Source of the DNA: a virus
Direction: 5' to 3' (one strand)
Length of the DNA: 46,286 nucleotides
IMG/VR virus record: IMGVR_UViG_3300035698_017463
Coordinates: 1 to 46,286 of that record
Positions 1-8,730 of this stretch are shown piece after piece; within the stretch, counting starts at the first letter, position 1; every line of letters begins with the position of its first letter. The translations under genes were made by a program, and so were the position numbers. The notes under the pieces are model-generated. The model had not been told where the DNA came from, did not search any database, and saw nothing but the letters and a program-made list of their open reading frames with translations.

Positions 1-60
1 CTCAGTATTGTGTTTGCTTCTTCTTTTTCCATATTCTGATAATTTTATTTTCTTATTCAT
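1..60 (-). CDS. 5' end of a leftward gene running off the window
   Basis: On the minus strand an open frame begins with ATG at 60 and continues to the window edge (first residues MNKKIKLSEYGKRRSK). A second ATG at 32 opens another frame (MEKEEANTIL). An extended -10 box lies at 77-69, so a transcript from it would leave the ATG at 60 almost leaderless and would favour the start at 32. Neither start has a clear Shine-Dalgarno sequence. Too little is present to suggest a function. Confidence 0.4.
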   Translation of the reverse strand, partial: MNKKIKLSEYGKRRSKHNTE

Positions 61-68
61 ACAATGTA

Positions 69-77
69 ATTATACCA
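69..77 (-). promoter_or_regulatory. Extended -10 promoter, leftward
   Basis: Reads TGGTATAAT on the minus strand, a perfect TGn-extended -10 box, just upstream of the leftward partial gene. No good -35 is visible, as expected for extended -10 promoters. Confidence 0.55.
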
Positions 78-109
78 CATATTTCATTATTTTCCAACTA
101 TTTTTATTT

Positions 110-181
110 ACTAATATAATACCATTTCGCCTCTAGGCTACTTTTGGTTTCTATCGCTTTTACGATTAACTTATTATACCA
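110..181 (-). promoter_or_regulatory. Second leftward promoter and structured leader
   Basis: A second TGGTATAAT box is at 181-173 on the minus strand. The RNA that would follow contains a short hairpin (ATCG/CGAT, about 166-153). It is followed by a stem ACCA/TGGT enclosing GCC/GGC (about 146-119), whose internal loop has AGTA opposite GAA, the bulged-G (sarcin-ricin type) pattern. No ORF of useful length is present, so this looks like a leader or small RNA. The structure is read by eye and not tested. Confidence 0.3.
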
Positions 182-206
182 AAAAACCCCCTTGGTATTA
201 TAAATA
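176..206 (+). promoter_or_regulatory. Late promoter beside a small inverted repeat
   Basis: The T4-type late box TATAAATA is at 199-206, 27 bp before the ATG at 233. Directly upstream is an inverted repeat, ATACCAA (176-182) and TTGGTAT (192-198), with loop AAAACCCCC. Confidence 0.6.
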
Positions 207-232
207 CCTTTTAGAACTCTAGGAGCAAGATT

Positions 233-1633
233 ATGGATAAAATCAAGTCCCTCATTAATTATAATTTATATGGGAACAGTACTTCACTTTTAGAAAATTT
301 TTCATTCGATAATAATGACTTTAAAAAATTAGCAGAAGAATTCGATTCTTTATGTGAAAGTACTAAAATTGTTATGGAGGGACCACTTTCTAAATTCTTC
401 GGAAAGATTGAAAATTTCAAAAATAATAGACTCGTTAAGAGTGCTGATAACCAACTTGCAAAAGCAGTTGCAAAGGATCAAGGTAAATTAAATGCCGCAA
501 TGGGTGTTATGGCTTCGGCTCTTGCTCGTCGTATTAACAGACTGGGTGAATTAGGTAAACAACTTATAGTTAAAACCAAAAACGCTGATGAAGTTACTGC
601 TAATAAAATTCAATCAGCGGTAGATTCTCGTATTAAAGATACCCAAGAGTTTCTTTCTCGTGTAATGGCAGCTAAAAATAACTTACTCGCTGATGCTACT
701 ACTGATCCTAAAAAAGCTGATGAGTTTATAAAACAGGCTGAGAAAGCAGAACAAAAAGCAGAATTTCAATCTCAAAAAGCAGATGCAGCAGATGCAGCAG
801 AACAGCAGGCATCTTCTACTACTACTGGGGATAGCGTGGCACCTGAAGCTGAGAATACCGACCCGATAGTTGACCAAATTAAAAATGCTGATGGTAATAT
901 TAAATCGCAGGCTAATAAAGAAATTCAAAACATCCTTAGAACTAAAGGAAGAGAATATCTTGTTAACATTCTTAAAAAGGCTGGAATTGGTGAAAACAAG
1001 GGAGTATTAGGCGAAGCTGTTGAGATTCAAGAAAGAACTGCTAGAGGTATCATAAACCCTAAATCAATAGCTCAACTTCTTTCATCAAACGCTTCAGATA
1101 AATCTCTTCTTAAAGCATTTAATAAACTAAGCAGAGGTAAACAAAATCAAATAGCTCATCAACTTGAGAAATCAGTTATGAGAGATTTTGTAAATACTGA
1201 AGTAGGACAGAGTTTATCTAATACAACCACACCAAACGATAATGTTGGATCAGGAACTGGAGATCAGCTTAATACTCCTGATGAAGGGGGCGAAGAAGAA
1301 ACCAATAATAGTATTGATGCTCAAGAAGTAAGTAAGAGAAACCTCGAAGGAGTTGCTAGTATTATAGCAAAGGTTACTGGAAAAAATAACCCTGGGGCGA
1401 ATGGAGCAACAGCTAATAAAATTATTAGATTAGTGGTAAACGATTACAATGAAACAGGAAGTGCAACTCAAGCAATTAACAACTTTGCGACTTCTGAATA
1501 TGGTGCTAAGTTTGGTAATGATGCTAAACAATTAGCTATTCAAGCTATTGATGGTTTTGTTGATTTAAATAAAGAATCAGTAGAAAGACCCATAGTTGAA
1601 GAGATTAGACGAAGATTACGTAAAAATATATAA
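233..1633 (+). CDS. Unknown protein, probable virion or head-internal protein
   Basis: 466 residues with AGGAG at 221-225 and a late promoter just upstream, so it is probably made late. The protein is highly charged and mostly helical in appearance. It has an Ala/Lys/Glu-rich coiled-coil-like stretch (about residues 160-195), an acidic low-complexity linker (about 345-360) and a basic C-terminus (RRRLRKN). I recognise no catalytic motif. Near residue 50 the sequence VME-GPL resembles a gp21 prohead-protease cleavage site, which would fit a packaged internal protein. That is inference. The gene stands alone, converging on the leftward polymerase cluster across a terminator. Confidence 0.8.
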   Translation: MDKIKSLINYNLYGNSTSLLENFSFDNNDFKKLAEEFDSLCESTKIVMEGPLSKFFGKIENFKNNRLVKSADNQLAKAVAKDQGKLNAAMGVMASALARRINRLGELGKQLIVKTKNADEVTANKIQSAVDSRIKDTQEFLSRVMAAKNNLLADATTDPKKADEFIKQAEKAEQKAEFQSQKADAADAAEQQASSTTTGDSVAPEAENTDPIVDQIKNADGNIKSQANKEIQNILRTKGREYLVNILKKAGIGENKGVLGEAVEIQERTARGIINPKSIAQLLSSNASDKSLLKAFNKLSRGKQNQIAHQLEKSVMRDFVNTEVGQSLSNTTTPNDNVGSGTGDQLNTPDEGGEEETNNSIDAQEVSKRNLEGVASIIAKVTGKNNPGANGATANKIIRLVVNDYNETGSATQAINNFATSEYGAKFGNDAKQLAIQAIDGFVDLNKESVERPIVEEIRRRLRKNI

Positions 1634-1638
1634 AAGAA

Positions 1639-1666
1639 AAAAGGCTCTAAGTGAGCCTTTTCTTTT
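1639..1666. terminator. Bidirectional intrinsic terminator
   Basis: Hairpin GGCTC (1643-1647) / GAGCC (1653-1657) with loop TAAGT, flanked by an A run on the left and T runs on the right, so it can serve both strands. It separates the convergent genes ending at 1633 and 1667. Confidence 0.8.
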
Positions 1667-2008
1667 TTAATTCTCGCCTAGAACTTTTCTCCAGTCTGGG
1701 GTATCGAGGTTAGGTGGTCTTTCTTTTTTACCTGTTCTATAATTTAATTCATCGGCAAGTAAGGGTCTAATCTTTTCTAAGTCTTCCTTATGAAATTTCA
1801 TAGTTCCTTTTTTATCCATCATCTTATTAAAAATAGGAACATTTATAATCTTATGATTAGTTTCACTAGCCTTTTTAATTTGTCGAAAAAAAGCTACAGC
1901 GTTATCTAAAGTTAAAATAAAATAATGATATCCTTTTTCTTTTTCAGTATAAAAATAAACTGATATATCCTCATTAATAGATTTAACTTCTGGCGGATTG
2001 TGTTTCAT
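1667..2008 (-). CDS. Small unknown protein downstream of DNA polymerase
   Basis: 113 residues from the ATG at 2008. A TTG at 2020 would add four residues, but GGAG inside the last codons of gp43 (about 2016-2013) fits the ATG at 2008. The gene begins one base after the gp43 stop, so the two are probably translationally coupled. It is charged and soluble and ends TPDWRKVLGEN. In T4 the neighbour of gene 43 is regA, but I see no RegA similarity. No function is assigned. Confidence 0.7.
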   Translation of the reverse strand: MKHNPPEVKSINEDISVYFYTEKEKGYHYFILTLDNAVAFFRQIKKASETNHKIINVPIFNKMMDKKGTMKFHKEDLEKIRPLLADELNYRTGKKERPPNLDTPDWRKVLGEN

Positions 2009-2009
2009 T

Positions 2010-4637
2010 TTAGTCTCCAAAACTAAATAATTGTGAAAGATCGTTAGTGGTTAAACTAGGAACATCCCAATTCATAAGTTGAAAGAATTTCTTAAGTGGG
2101 TTAAAAAAAGCTCTTTCATACTGTCTTTCGCGGTCAATATAATTGTCAATTTTTAATTCATCTACCCATTGGTCTTTATAAGATAAAATATCATATCTCC
2201 AAAGTCGTCCTGGTTTCATTAACACAAGTTTTATCTTATCTCCTTCATAAATCAAGTCATATTTTGTAGCCAGCTCAGGTCGGTCCCTAATAGCTTGGTT
2301 ATAAAGAATACTTCCTTTAATGTGCTGCGGTGTAGATTTAAACCTACCTTCTAGTTCTCGGCGTTCTAACCAATCTTTAATGTTGTTAGCAGTCGATGGA
2401 AAGGCAATATCAGCAACACTAGCAGTTAAAAATTCATTCCTTACCTCTCTAATACGCGATACAAATAATTCACGGTCAACATTTTTAAGCAACTCAAACA
2501 CATACTGCTTCATATATTTTTTAGCCAATGGAGGGGTTGAGCTACGAACTAGATCAACTCCAGTTGCTTTTAGTTTGTCTACCTTAACATCACCTTCACC
2601 GTTGACTTCCCACATTACATATTTTTTCTTTTCGATAAAGAAGGAGCGCCTTGCAATAGATTCACGCTTAAAGAAAATCATATTCTCATTACAGTTATAC
2701 GATTTTATAGAAAGGTGATTCATTGAATCTTGAATATAATCAGAAATGAAAGGTGCTAAAGTGTTATTAATAAAACCGATAACTTTATCCATTTCATTAT
2801 CATCTATAGAATTACGATATTTAACACGCAAAGTATCTAGAATTTGACCAACATCAACATAAATTGAGTCAGTGTCGCAATAAATAGAAGCACCCTCAAA
2901 ATTCTTAGCTTCGCGTTTAACGGCTAACGGATGTGAATCCCATTTAGTTGAGAAATATTCATCAACAACTTCCGATACTCTCTTAGTAATTGACTGCCCA
3001 GTAAGAGTAACTGCCATTGCGTTATCAAGGTCATAAAAACGAGAATATTTAGTTGAAAGATATCCATAAACAGAGTTAATTAGGATTTTATAGTTCAACT
3101 GAAGGTTGTCGTATGTTTGTTCAGCTTCTTTATCACCTGAAGATTTAGCTGCGAGCATTTGATTTTTATAAATTTTACGTTTATTAAACCACTCTTTTAC
3201 AAATCTAGGAACAACCCCAACTTTATCCTGTAAATAAAGAGCACCATTACCCGCCATACAATAATTACCATCTTTAATAAGCTCAACTACTTCTTGAAGT
3301 TCCATTTCTTCATCTTCTTCAGTATATACCACACCATTAGGTATGATACCAGAACCCAAAGCTTCTCTAATTTTAGATACTGATTCTTCCTTAAGTTTTC
3401 CTATTTTAGTTTCAGGTGAAATATTCCATCCCATCATAATTGAAGGATAAAGAGAAGTAGCATCAAAACTAACGGTCCATTCATGAAGACCTTGAATTGG
3501 GTCTTTAACAAAACCACCTGGGAATTTACTACCCTCATCGGCTCGGTTGACATCAGGCAATACAATACATTCCTTAGCGAGTTCGGAAAGGAATGCACCA
3601 TCAAGTACTCTAACAGTCTTTTGATAAAAGTCAAATGGGACATGACAGCCATAACAGAAAGCTGTAAGAATATTAAGAAATCCTTTTTTATCTTCTAGTT
3701 TTCTTAAAAGCCTAACGTCCTGCACGTTATATTCACAATATTTTTGCCAATCATTGTTATAAAGATCAGCAAGAGTACCATCATATTCTATTTTCTTTTC
3801 GCCTAACTCATCTTCAGCAACAGAATCAAGCTTCCAACTTGAGCGTTGAGAAAATGTGTAATTCTGAAAAACTTCAAGCATATCAATTGTTGAAATACCA
3901 CCAATCATAAAACGTTGTTGTGTCCTACCACTCTTAAGAGTAATCTCTCTTTCACGAACAACACCAATAGGGCTAATCTTTTTGGATTCATCTTTTCCTA
4001 AAATTTTCTCGGCTCTATTTAGGATATACGGTATGTCATAACCGTTAGAATTCCAACCAGATAAGAAATCAGGGTGCTTACGACGAGTCCACTGAAGATA
4101 ATTACTCAAAAGCTTTTCTTCACTATCGAAAATATACTTTTGAACTTCTTCACCTTTCTGTGTAATAAAATCAACATTGAAGTTCTTTTCGGCAAACACG
4201 TAGAATTTTTCATCTTTAGTAGACCAAACCGTAATAATAGTGATTGGAAAATCAGCATGTTCTGGTTTCGGAAACCCTTCTTCTGAATGAACCTCAATAT
4301 CAAGATAGTGAATATCAAATTTAGGTGGGGTGAGATTTGAATTCATATAATTTTCAATTATAAACTTAGTCTCAATAGGAACATCAGACTCATAAAGGTC
4401 TCTTCCCATATCCTTATAACGTGCTGACGTGTCTTTGAATTCTCGCCACTTTTCACATTGAATACGCTTAGCTGGTTCACCGTAAATTGTTCTATAACCT
4501 GTACTCTCATTTGAGTCGGGTTGTGCAACATAGAAAAACAACGGGGCAGGTGCTGTTTTGTGCTCCTTGACCCCGTTATTATATTCCCAGTAATGTATTT
4601 CGCTCCTGCGATGATCAAAGTAAACGTTACTATACAT
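2010..4637 (-). CDS. 43: DNA polymerase, family B, T4 gp43 type
   Basis: 875 residues (T4 gp43 has 898). The 3'-5' exonuclease motifs are present: Exo I FDIHYLDIEVHS with D113 and E115, Exo II WNSNGYDIPY with D201, and Exo III YNVQDVRLL with D307. The polymerase motifs are motif A DATSLYPS with D392, motif B KILINSVYGYLSTKYSRFYD and motif C YCDTDSIY with D588 and D590. The C-terminus LSQLFSFGD resembles the clamp-binding tail by which T4 gp43 contacts gp45. It is the replicative polymerase. It is transcribed leftward from a palindromic extended -10 promoter at 4648-4663 and has an AAGGGG ribosome site. No intein or split was seen in it. Confidence 0.97.
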   Translation of the reverse strand: MYSNVYFDHRRSEIHYWEYNNGVKEHKTAPAPLFFYVAQPDSNESTGYRTIYGEPAKRIQCEKWREFKDTSARYKDMGRDLYESDVPIETKFIIENYMNSNLTPPKFDIHYLDIEVHSEEGFPKPEHADFPITIITVWSTKDEKFYVFAEKNFNVDFITQKGEEVQKYIFDSEEKLLSNYLQWTRRKHPDFLSGWNSNGYDIPYILNRAEKILGKDESKKISPIGVVREREITLKSGRTQQRFMIGGISTIDMLEVFQNYTFSQRSSWKLDSVAEDELGEKKIEYDGTLADLYNNDWQKYCEYNVQDVRLLRKLEDKKGFLNILTAFCYGCHVPFDFYQKTVRVLDGAFLSELAKECIVLPDVNRADEGSKFPGGFVKDPIQGLHEWTVSFDATSLYPSIMMGWNISPETKIGKLKEESVSKIREALGSGIIPNGVVYTEEDEEMELQEVVELIKDGNYCMAGNGALYLQDKVGVVPRFVKEWFNKRKIYKNQMLAAKSSGDKEAEQTYDNLQLNYKILINSVYGYLSTKYSRFYDLDNAMAVTLTGQSITKRVSEVVDEYFSTKWDSHPLAVKREAKNFEGASIYCDTDSIYVDVGQILDTLRVKYRNSIDDNEMDKVIGFINNTLAPFISDYIQDSMNHLSIKSYNCNENMIFFKRESIARRSFFIEKKKYVMWEVNGEGDVKVDKLKATGVDLVRSSTPPLAKKYMKQYVFELLKNVDRELFVSRIREVRNEFLTASVADIAFPSTANNIKDWLERRELEGRFKSTPQHIKGSILYNQAIRDRPELATKYDLIYEGDKIKLVLMKPGRLWRYDILSYKDQWVDELKIDNYIDRERQYERAFFNPLKKFFQLMNWDVPSLTTNDLSQLFSFGD

Positions 4638-4647
4638 TAAATCCCCT

Positions 4648-4663
4648 TGGTATAATTATACCA
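4648..4663 (-). promoter_or_regulatory. Perfectly palindromic extended -10 promoter of gp43
   Basis: TGGTATAATTATACCA is a perfect 16-bp palindrome that carries TGGTATAAT on both strands. On the minus strand it lies 11 bp before the gp43 start codon. The palindrome could be bidirectional or a binding site for a dimeric regulator. Confidence 0.55.
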
Positions 4664-4691
4664 TTCAATTCACTCCAACTAAAACACACTT

Positions 4692-5072
4692 TTATTCAAA
4701 AAGTACTTCAGTCTCAGCCTCATCAATAACTTCTTCTAAATCAACTACCTCTTGTTTAGGTGGTTCTTCAATAGAAGGAGGTTGAACGTTAAGAACGGAT
4801 CGAGCAAATTTTTGTGGATCAATTCCCATTTGCTTTAAAACTATACAACCAACAAATTCTGGTTTCTCGCAAATTTCGCGTTCAACAGCCTCTTTAAAAT
4901 CAAGAGGTGTGTTACATGTCTGTTGTTTCCAACGACCTGTTTCATCGTTCTCAAAACGCTCAAAAAGCGTACTGTCAATAACTCCATTATCAAAAATTTG
5001 GAAGTTCATTTTAAAAAGTACCTTTGGTTTTGGCATTTTTTCATCTGCTTCATCTTTAGCTTTTTTTGGCAT
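4692..5072 (-). CDS. Unknown acidic-tailed protein
   Basis: 126 residues with a good AAGGAG upstream of the ATG. Its start overlaps the end of the dehydrogenase-like gene by 17 bp. The N-terminus is Lys-rich, the centre carries FKMNFQIFDNGVIDSTLFERF, and the last 40 residues are Pro/Glu-rich and very acidic. No motif is recognised. Its place between sugar enzymes and gp43, in one leftward run, suggests early or middle expression. No function is assigned. Confidence 0.7.
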   Translation of the reverse strand: MPKKAKDEADEKMPKPKVLFKMNFQIFDNGVIDSTLFERFENDETGRWKQQTCNTPLDFKEAVEREICEKPEFVGCIVLKQMGIDPQKFARSVLNVQPPSIEEPPKQEVVDLEEVIDEAETEVLFE

Positions 5073-5922
5073 TGTTTTCTCCTTTAGTAACAGCCCAAGG
5101 AATATCTAACCAATCCTTGTTTTCTCTAATTCTTAGGTTTACTTCCCAAGCAGTCTTCATTATATCCATAGATACTCCCATGTCATCAGCCAAATTTATC
5201 AATGCGTTGATATCTTTAGGAAAACATTTTCCGCCCCAGCCCTTAAACCCATCAAATCCTGGTACATCAGCATGACTATTACCACAACGAGAGTCTTCAT
5301 GAAACACATTAATAAAGTTTTGCCAATCATCCTGTTCTAATGATGTATATAAATCGTACATTTCATTCATAAAACTTACTTTGAGAGCTAAAAATGAATT
5401 TCGTGTATATTTTAAAAGAGCAGCGGAGACAGGAGACATTTTATGAAATTTTGTAATCTTACATTTACTTTTTCTTTTAAAGATATCTTCTATTTCTTTT
5501 TTAATATATAATTTATTAGTACCAACTATCATATAATCTTGGTTAACAAAATCAGAGTCTGCGTTTCTCTGAGTTAAAAACTCTGGTGAAAAAGCAAAAT
5601 CTATGTTTGAAATTCGTGAATATTCATCTACTTTTTGAGGAATACACGTACTTTTCAGAATGACTATAGGTTTTGTAATTTTAGATTTGGTTCTTTTTTT
5701 AAGAGAAACAAAAACAAAATCACATATAGAAGAATCAAAAGATAAATCTTCATTCATAGGTGTCGGTACACATACAAATATAAGTTCGCACTGTTCAGCC
5801 ATATCATCAATACTTACTGTGTGTTCATATTGCGGATCGTTAATAAGTATTTCACATTTATCACAGAAAGCTGCTGCATGAGCACGACCAACGAAACCAT
5901 TTCCAATTATTCCAATTTTCAT
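5056..5922 (-). CDS. Short UDP-glucose/GDP-mannose dehydrogenase-like enzyme
   Basis: 288 residues. The N-terminal NAD-binding Rossmann motif GIIGNGFVGRA is at residues 4-14. The central helix KYTRNSFLALKVSFMNE carries the conserved Thr/Asn/Lys positions. The catalytic loop GWGGKCFPKD has the thiohemiacetal-forming cysteine at C233. Family members normally have 390-450 residues. This one stops about 55 residues after the cysteine and so lacks the C-terminal nucleotide-sugar-binding domain. In the family the reaction oxidises UDP-glucose to UDP-glucuronate with two NAD+; the substrate here is unproven. It overlaps the upstream glycosyltransferase as TAATG, so the pair is coupled. Confidence 0.85.
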   Translation of the reverse strand: MKIGIIGNGFVGRAHAAAFCDKCEILINDPQYEHTVSIDDMAEQCELIFVCVPTPMNEDLSFDSSICDFVFVSLKKRTKSKITKPIVILKSTCIPQKVDEYSRISNIDFAFSPEFLTQRNADSDFVNQDYMIVGTNKLYIKKEIEDIFKRKSKCKITKFHKMSPVSAALLKYTRNSFLALKVSFMNEMYDLYTSLEQDDWQNFINVFHEDSRCGNSHADVPGFDGFKGWGGKCFPKDINALINLADDMGVSMDIMKTAWEVNLRIRENKDWLDIPWAVTKGENNAKKS

Positions 5923-7016
5923 TAAGCGTTCCTTGTGTATGATTCTGTATAAAATTGGGTATTGTCCTCAAGCCAACGATTTGCAAGTTCGGCACGACCA
6001 GCATCAAGAGCAGCCTGCCACATTGTCTCGTCTTTCTCAAGTTGTTTTAAAACGTCATACCATGAACCAACTTTATTTTCTACGGTTAATGCATTAGGTA
6101 CTAAATCATATGGACCAATTCCGTCTTTAGTTGCAGAACATATACATGGTAACCCAATAGCAGAAGCTTCAAGCAACTTAAGATCAGACTTGCCATAATT
6201 AAAAATACTATCTTTAATTGGCGCTATAAAAACATCAGCGTCTATTGCATCCAAAGCATTTGGGAATGCATAGAAATCACTCCAATCATAAAACTCAACC
6301 TTACCTAATAATGAAGGTGGACATACACCCAAGAAAACCCATTCAAACTCGTCAATAGTTTTATCAATAAGAGGAAGTAAGAAATCAAAATCGCCACCTT
6401 TGGCTATATGACTTGCTGATCCTGACCAAAGAATTCGAAGTTTTCCATCCTTAGACTTACGATATTTGTCTCTTTTTCCGCAGTGACCCCATAAGTAACG
6501 AGGTAAAAAGTTAGGAATAACCGTTGAGTTTGTTATGTTAAATCTATCTTCATAGTAGTCCTGTAGAAATTGAGTACTGAACGTTACCATGTCTGACATC
6601 TTCATTATTTCTATGGTTGTGTCTTTTCGTGATTGGGTGTAATACTGATAAGCAAGAATGTTATGTGGTTCTACTTCATGAAGTAAATCATCTAACTCAT
6701 ATGATATTTTACACTTAGATGTAGTTTTTGCTAACATCCTGCGATATTCAGCAATAATAGCTTTATGAGAAGCAGTTGAGTTTCGCTGAAATCTCAACCA
6801 ATCTGCTCTGGCTAAAAAGTTCATATCAAAGTTAAAATTATATAGAAAAGGACAATCATATTCTTTTTCAGAAACTAGGTAATTAAAAGGTATAATAGTT
6901 CTATAAAAACCGCACCCTGCGCGGTCGGAAGGAAAACTGATGATTGTACGTGATGGTTCTTTTTGTCTACCTCTAAACATTTTAGGGATATTTTTATTTA
7001 CGTTTGTTTGTGACAT
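5922..7016 (-). CDS. Glycosyltransferase, GT-B type (group 1-like)
   Basis: 364 residues. Near the N-terminus is FPSDRAGCGFYRTIIPFNYL. The C-terminal half has LRILWSGSASHIAKGGDFDF followed by the sugar-nucleotide-binding region SDLKLLEASAIGLPCI, as in group 1 glycosyltransferases. It is soluble with no membrane segment. It is the first gene of a leftward unit with the dehydrogenase-like gene, so the two may supply and use an oxidised sugar nucleotide. The acceptor could be phage DNA, a virion protein or a host surface glycan; nothing here decides which. Its promoter is the TGTTATAAT box at 7051-7043. Confidence 0.8.
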   Translation of the reverse strand: MSQTNVNKNIPKMFRGRQKEPSRTIISFPSDRAGCGFYRTIIPFNYLVSEKEYDCPFLYNFNFDMNFLARADWLRFQRNSTASHKAIIAEYRRMLAKTTSKCKISYELDDLLHEVEPHNILAYQYYTQSRKDTTIEIMKMSDMVTFSTQFLQDYYEDRFNITNSTVIPNFLPRYLWGHCGKRDKYRKSKDGKLRILWSGSASHIAKGGDFDFLLPLIDKTIDEFEWVFLGVCPPSLLGKVEFYDWSDFYAFPNALDAIDADVFIAPIKDSIFNYGKSDLKLLEASAIGLPCICSATKDGIGPYDLVPNALTVENKVGSWYDVLKQLEKDETMWQAALDAGRAELANRWLEDNTQFYTESYTRNA

Positions 7017-7034
7017 TTTTTATTCTTTCTGTAG

Positions 7035-7051
7035 TATAATGTATTATAACA
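7035..7051. promoter_or_regulatory. Divergent pair of -10 boxes
   Basis: TATAAT on the plus strand at 7035-7040 faces the late sigma gene. TGTTATAAT on the minus strand at 7051-7043 faces the glycosyltransferase. The two boxes are back to back in a 53-bp intergenic gap, so both units are probably driven by host-type RNA polymerase. Confidence 0.6.
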
Positions 7052-7069
7052 AATTAAAAGGAGATTCTT

Positions 7070-7534
7070 ATGGATGATTCTACACAGGATAATTCCAAGA
7101 TAAAGCCAAAAAAGAAAAGAGCAAAACGTCGATTGATTTCAGATGAATCACGTTATTACATTGATAAAGATGAATACTCAAAAGAATTAAGCTCATACCG
7201 TGAAACTGGTAAATGTACTGAACGTTTAGGTGAGCTTTATAAAACTCATGTAGACCGATATGCTTCTGCTGCAAACTTTAAAGGTTATACTTTTCTTGAT
7301 GAAATGAAAGGACAAGCTTTATTGTTCTTGATGAAATATTCGCATAATAATTTTAATGGTAACAACGCATTCTCGTATTGTACTACTATTATTCACAACG
7401 CATTTCTTCAGGTTATCGCAAAAGAAAAGAAACATTCAGAATTAAAGGATAGACTTATTAAAGCACAGGATCGTATTGATCCAGAGAGAAGTCGTTTCTC
7501 AGTGCTAGATAAAATTATCCTTGATGAAGAATAA
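7070..7534 (+). CDS. 55: Late-transcription sigma factor, T4 gp55 type
   Basis: 154 residues (T4 gp55 has 185). A very basic N-terminus (KPKKKRAKRR) is followed by a region like gp55 sigma region 2: NFKGYTFLDEMKGQALLFLM, NFNGNNAFSYCTTIIHNAF and IAKEKKHSE. In T4, gp55 directs the host core polymerase to TATAAATA late promoters. The abundance of TATAAATA before structural genes in this window supports the assignment. T4 gp55 ends in a clamp-binding motif; here the tail FSVLDKIILDEE could play that part but is diverged. AAGGAG precedes the start. Confidence 0.88.
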   Translation: MDDSTQDNSKIKPKKKRAKRRLISDESRYYIDKDEYSKELSSYRETGKCTERLGELYKTHVDRYASAANFKGYTFLDEMKGQALLFLMKYSHNNFNGNNAFSYCTTIIHNAFLQVIAKEKKHSELKDRLIKAQDRIDPERSRFSVLDKIILDEE

Positions 7535-7569
7535 TTTGGATTTATCATTATCTTAAAGGAGTCTATTAA

Positions 7570-8661
7570 ATGAGTAACAACTCTAAAATGGCTTTTATTA
7601 GTGATATCCATTTCGGTGTTCGCAATAATAGCGAAATTTATCTTGGAATAATGGAAGATTTTTTTCTAAAAACATTACCTAAGGTTCTTAATGATCATAA
7701 CATACGTGATTTAAGAATTTTGGGTGATCTTGTAGAGTATCGTAATACTATTAATATTAGAACTTTAAATTATGTTCTAAAGATTTTTAGATGGTACGCA
7801 ACTGAAATGCCTCAAGTGTCTATTAAGATTCTTGCTGGTAATCATGATATCTATTATCATAATCGACTTGATATCAACATGTTAGAAGCACTTCGTGACT
7901 TAAACAATATTGAAATAATTGATAAAGTTACTGAAGAGAATATAAACGGCAAAAAGATAATAACTTATCCTTGGCTTATAGATGGAAGCGAAGCTGATAT
8001 CAAATTTAAGTCTGTTCAAGATTCAAAAGAAAAATATGATTTATGTTTAGGTCATTTTGAAATTAATGGTTTTGAAATGCAACGTGGTATTTCTTGTGAA
8101 GATGGTGTTGAGAGTGGTGCTTTTAAAAACTACAAGAGGGTGTTTACTGGACATTTTCATATTCGCAATACCTCTAAAGACGGTAAGATAACTTATTTAG
8201 GTTGTCCTTATCAAATGGATTGGGGTGATTATGGAAATGAAAAGGGAATTCATATATTTGATGTAGACACTGGAGAAACCACGCTAGTAATGAACGAGGA
8301 TTCTCCTAAGTTTGTCAAAATAACTATTGATGATATCCAGAAAAAGCGCAAAGCTAAATTTCAACAAATTCGTGGTAACTTTGCTAGATTAGTAATTGAA
8401 AAGAAAGTAAACGAATCAGCACTTATAAAAGTCCAAGCTAAACTTGAAGCAATGGGTCCTATTAAGTTTGATGTTGATAATCAATACATTGAGGATTTTG
8501 AAGGAATAGTAGATGATGTTGAACTTGAAAACATTAATGATCCGATATCCTTCATGAGTGAATATGTTGAAGCTTTTGAATTTGAAGAAGAAGAAAAAAT
8601 AGAAAAGAATGAAATTAATAAGTTAATGAAGGAACTTTATGCTGCCGCAATAAAAGACTAA
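7570..8661 (+). CDS. 47: Recombination endonuclease subunit, gp47 (Mre11/SbcD-like)
   Basis: 363 residues (T4 gp47 has 339). The calcineurin-like phosphoesterase motifs are in order: SDIHFG with D12 and H14, GDLVEYRN with D53, AGNHD with N91-H92-D93, GHFE with H162 and TGHFH with H195 and H197. With gp46 it forms the Mre11-Rad50-type nuclease that resects DNA ends for recombination-dependent replication. The charged C-terminus (about 300-363) is the likely contact with the gp46 coiled coil. AAGGAG lies upstream. Gene order 47-46 is the same as in T4. Confidence 0.95.
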   Translation: MSNNSKMAFISDIHFGVRNNSEIYLGIMEDFFLKTLPKVLNDHNIRDLRILGDLVEYRNTINIRTLNYVLKIFRWYATEMPQVSIKILAGNHDIYYHNRLDINMLEALRDLNNIEIIDKVTEENINGKKIITYPWLIDGSEADIKFKSVQDSKEKYDLCLGHFEINGFEMQRGISCEDGVESGAFKNYKRVFTGHFHIRNTSKDGKITYLGCPYQMDWGDYGNEKGIHIFDVDTGETTLVMNEDSPKFVKITIDDIQKKRKAKFQQIRGNFARLVIEKKVNESALIKVQAKLEAMGPIKFDVDNQYIEDFEGIVDDVELENINDPISFMSEYVEAFEFEEEEKIEKNEINKLMKELYAAAIKD

Positions 8662-8684
8662 CTTATTATAAATTTGGATTAGCT

Positions 8685-8729
8685 AAACCCCCTTAACGTG
8701 ATATAATATGTATCATGATAAGGGGGTTT
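8685..8729 (+). promoter_or_regulatory. Inverted repeat with a promoter in its loop and the gp46 ribosome site in its arm
   Basis: The arms AAACCCCCTTA (8685-8695) and TAAGGGGGTTT (8719-8729) are perfectly complementary over 11 bp. The loop holds TGATATAAT (8699-8707), an extended -10 box. The right arm contains the AAGGGGG ribosome site of gp46, whose ATG is at 8731. In a read-through transcript from gp47 the site would be paired. A transcript starting inside the loop (about 8714) would lack the left arm and leave it free. Confidence 0.65.
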
Positions 8730-8730
8730 T

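Noticed and set aside
1667-2008. RegA translational repressor, from its place next to gp43
   Set aside because: In T4 regA lies upstream of gene 43, and none of the RegA sequence pattern is visible here.
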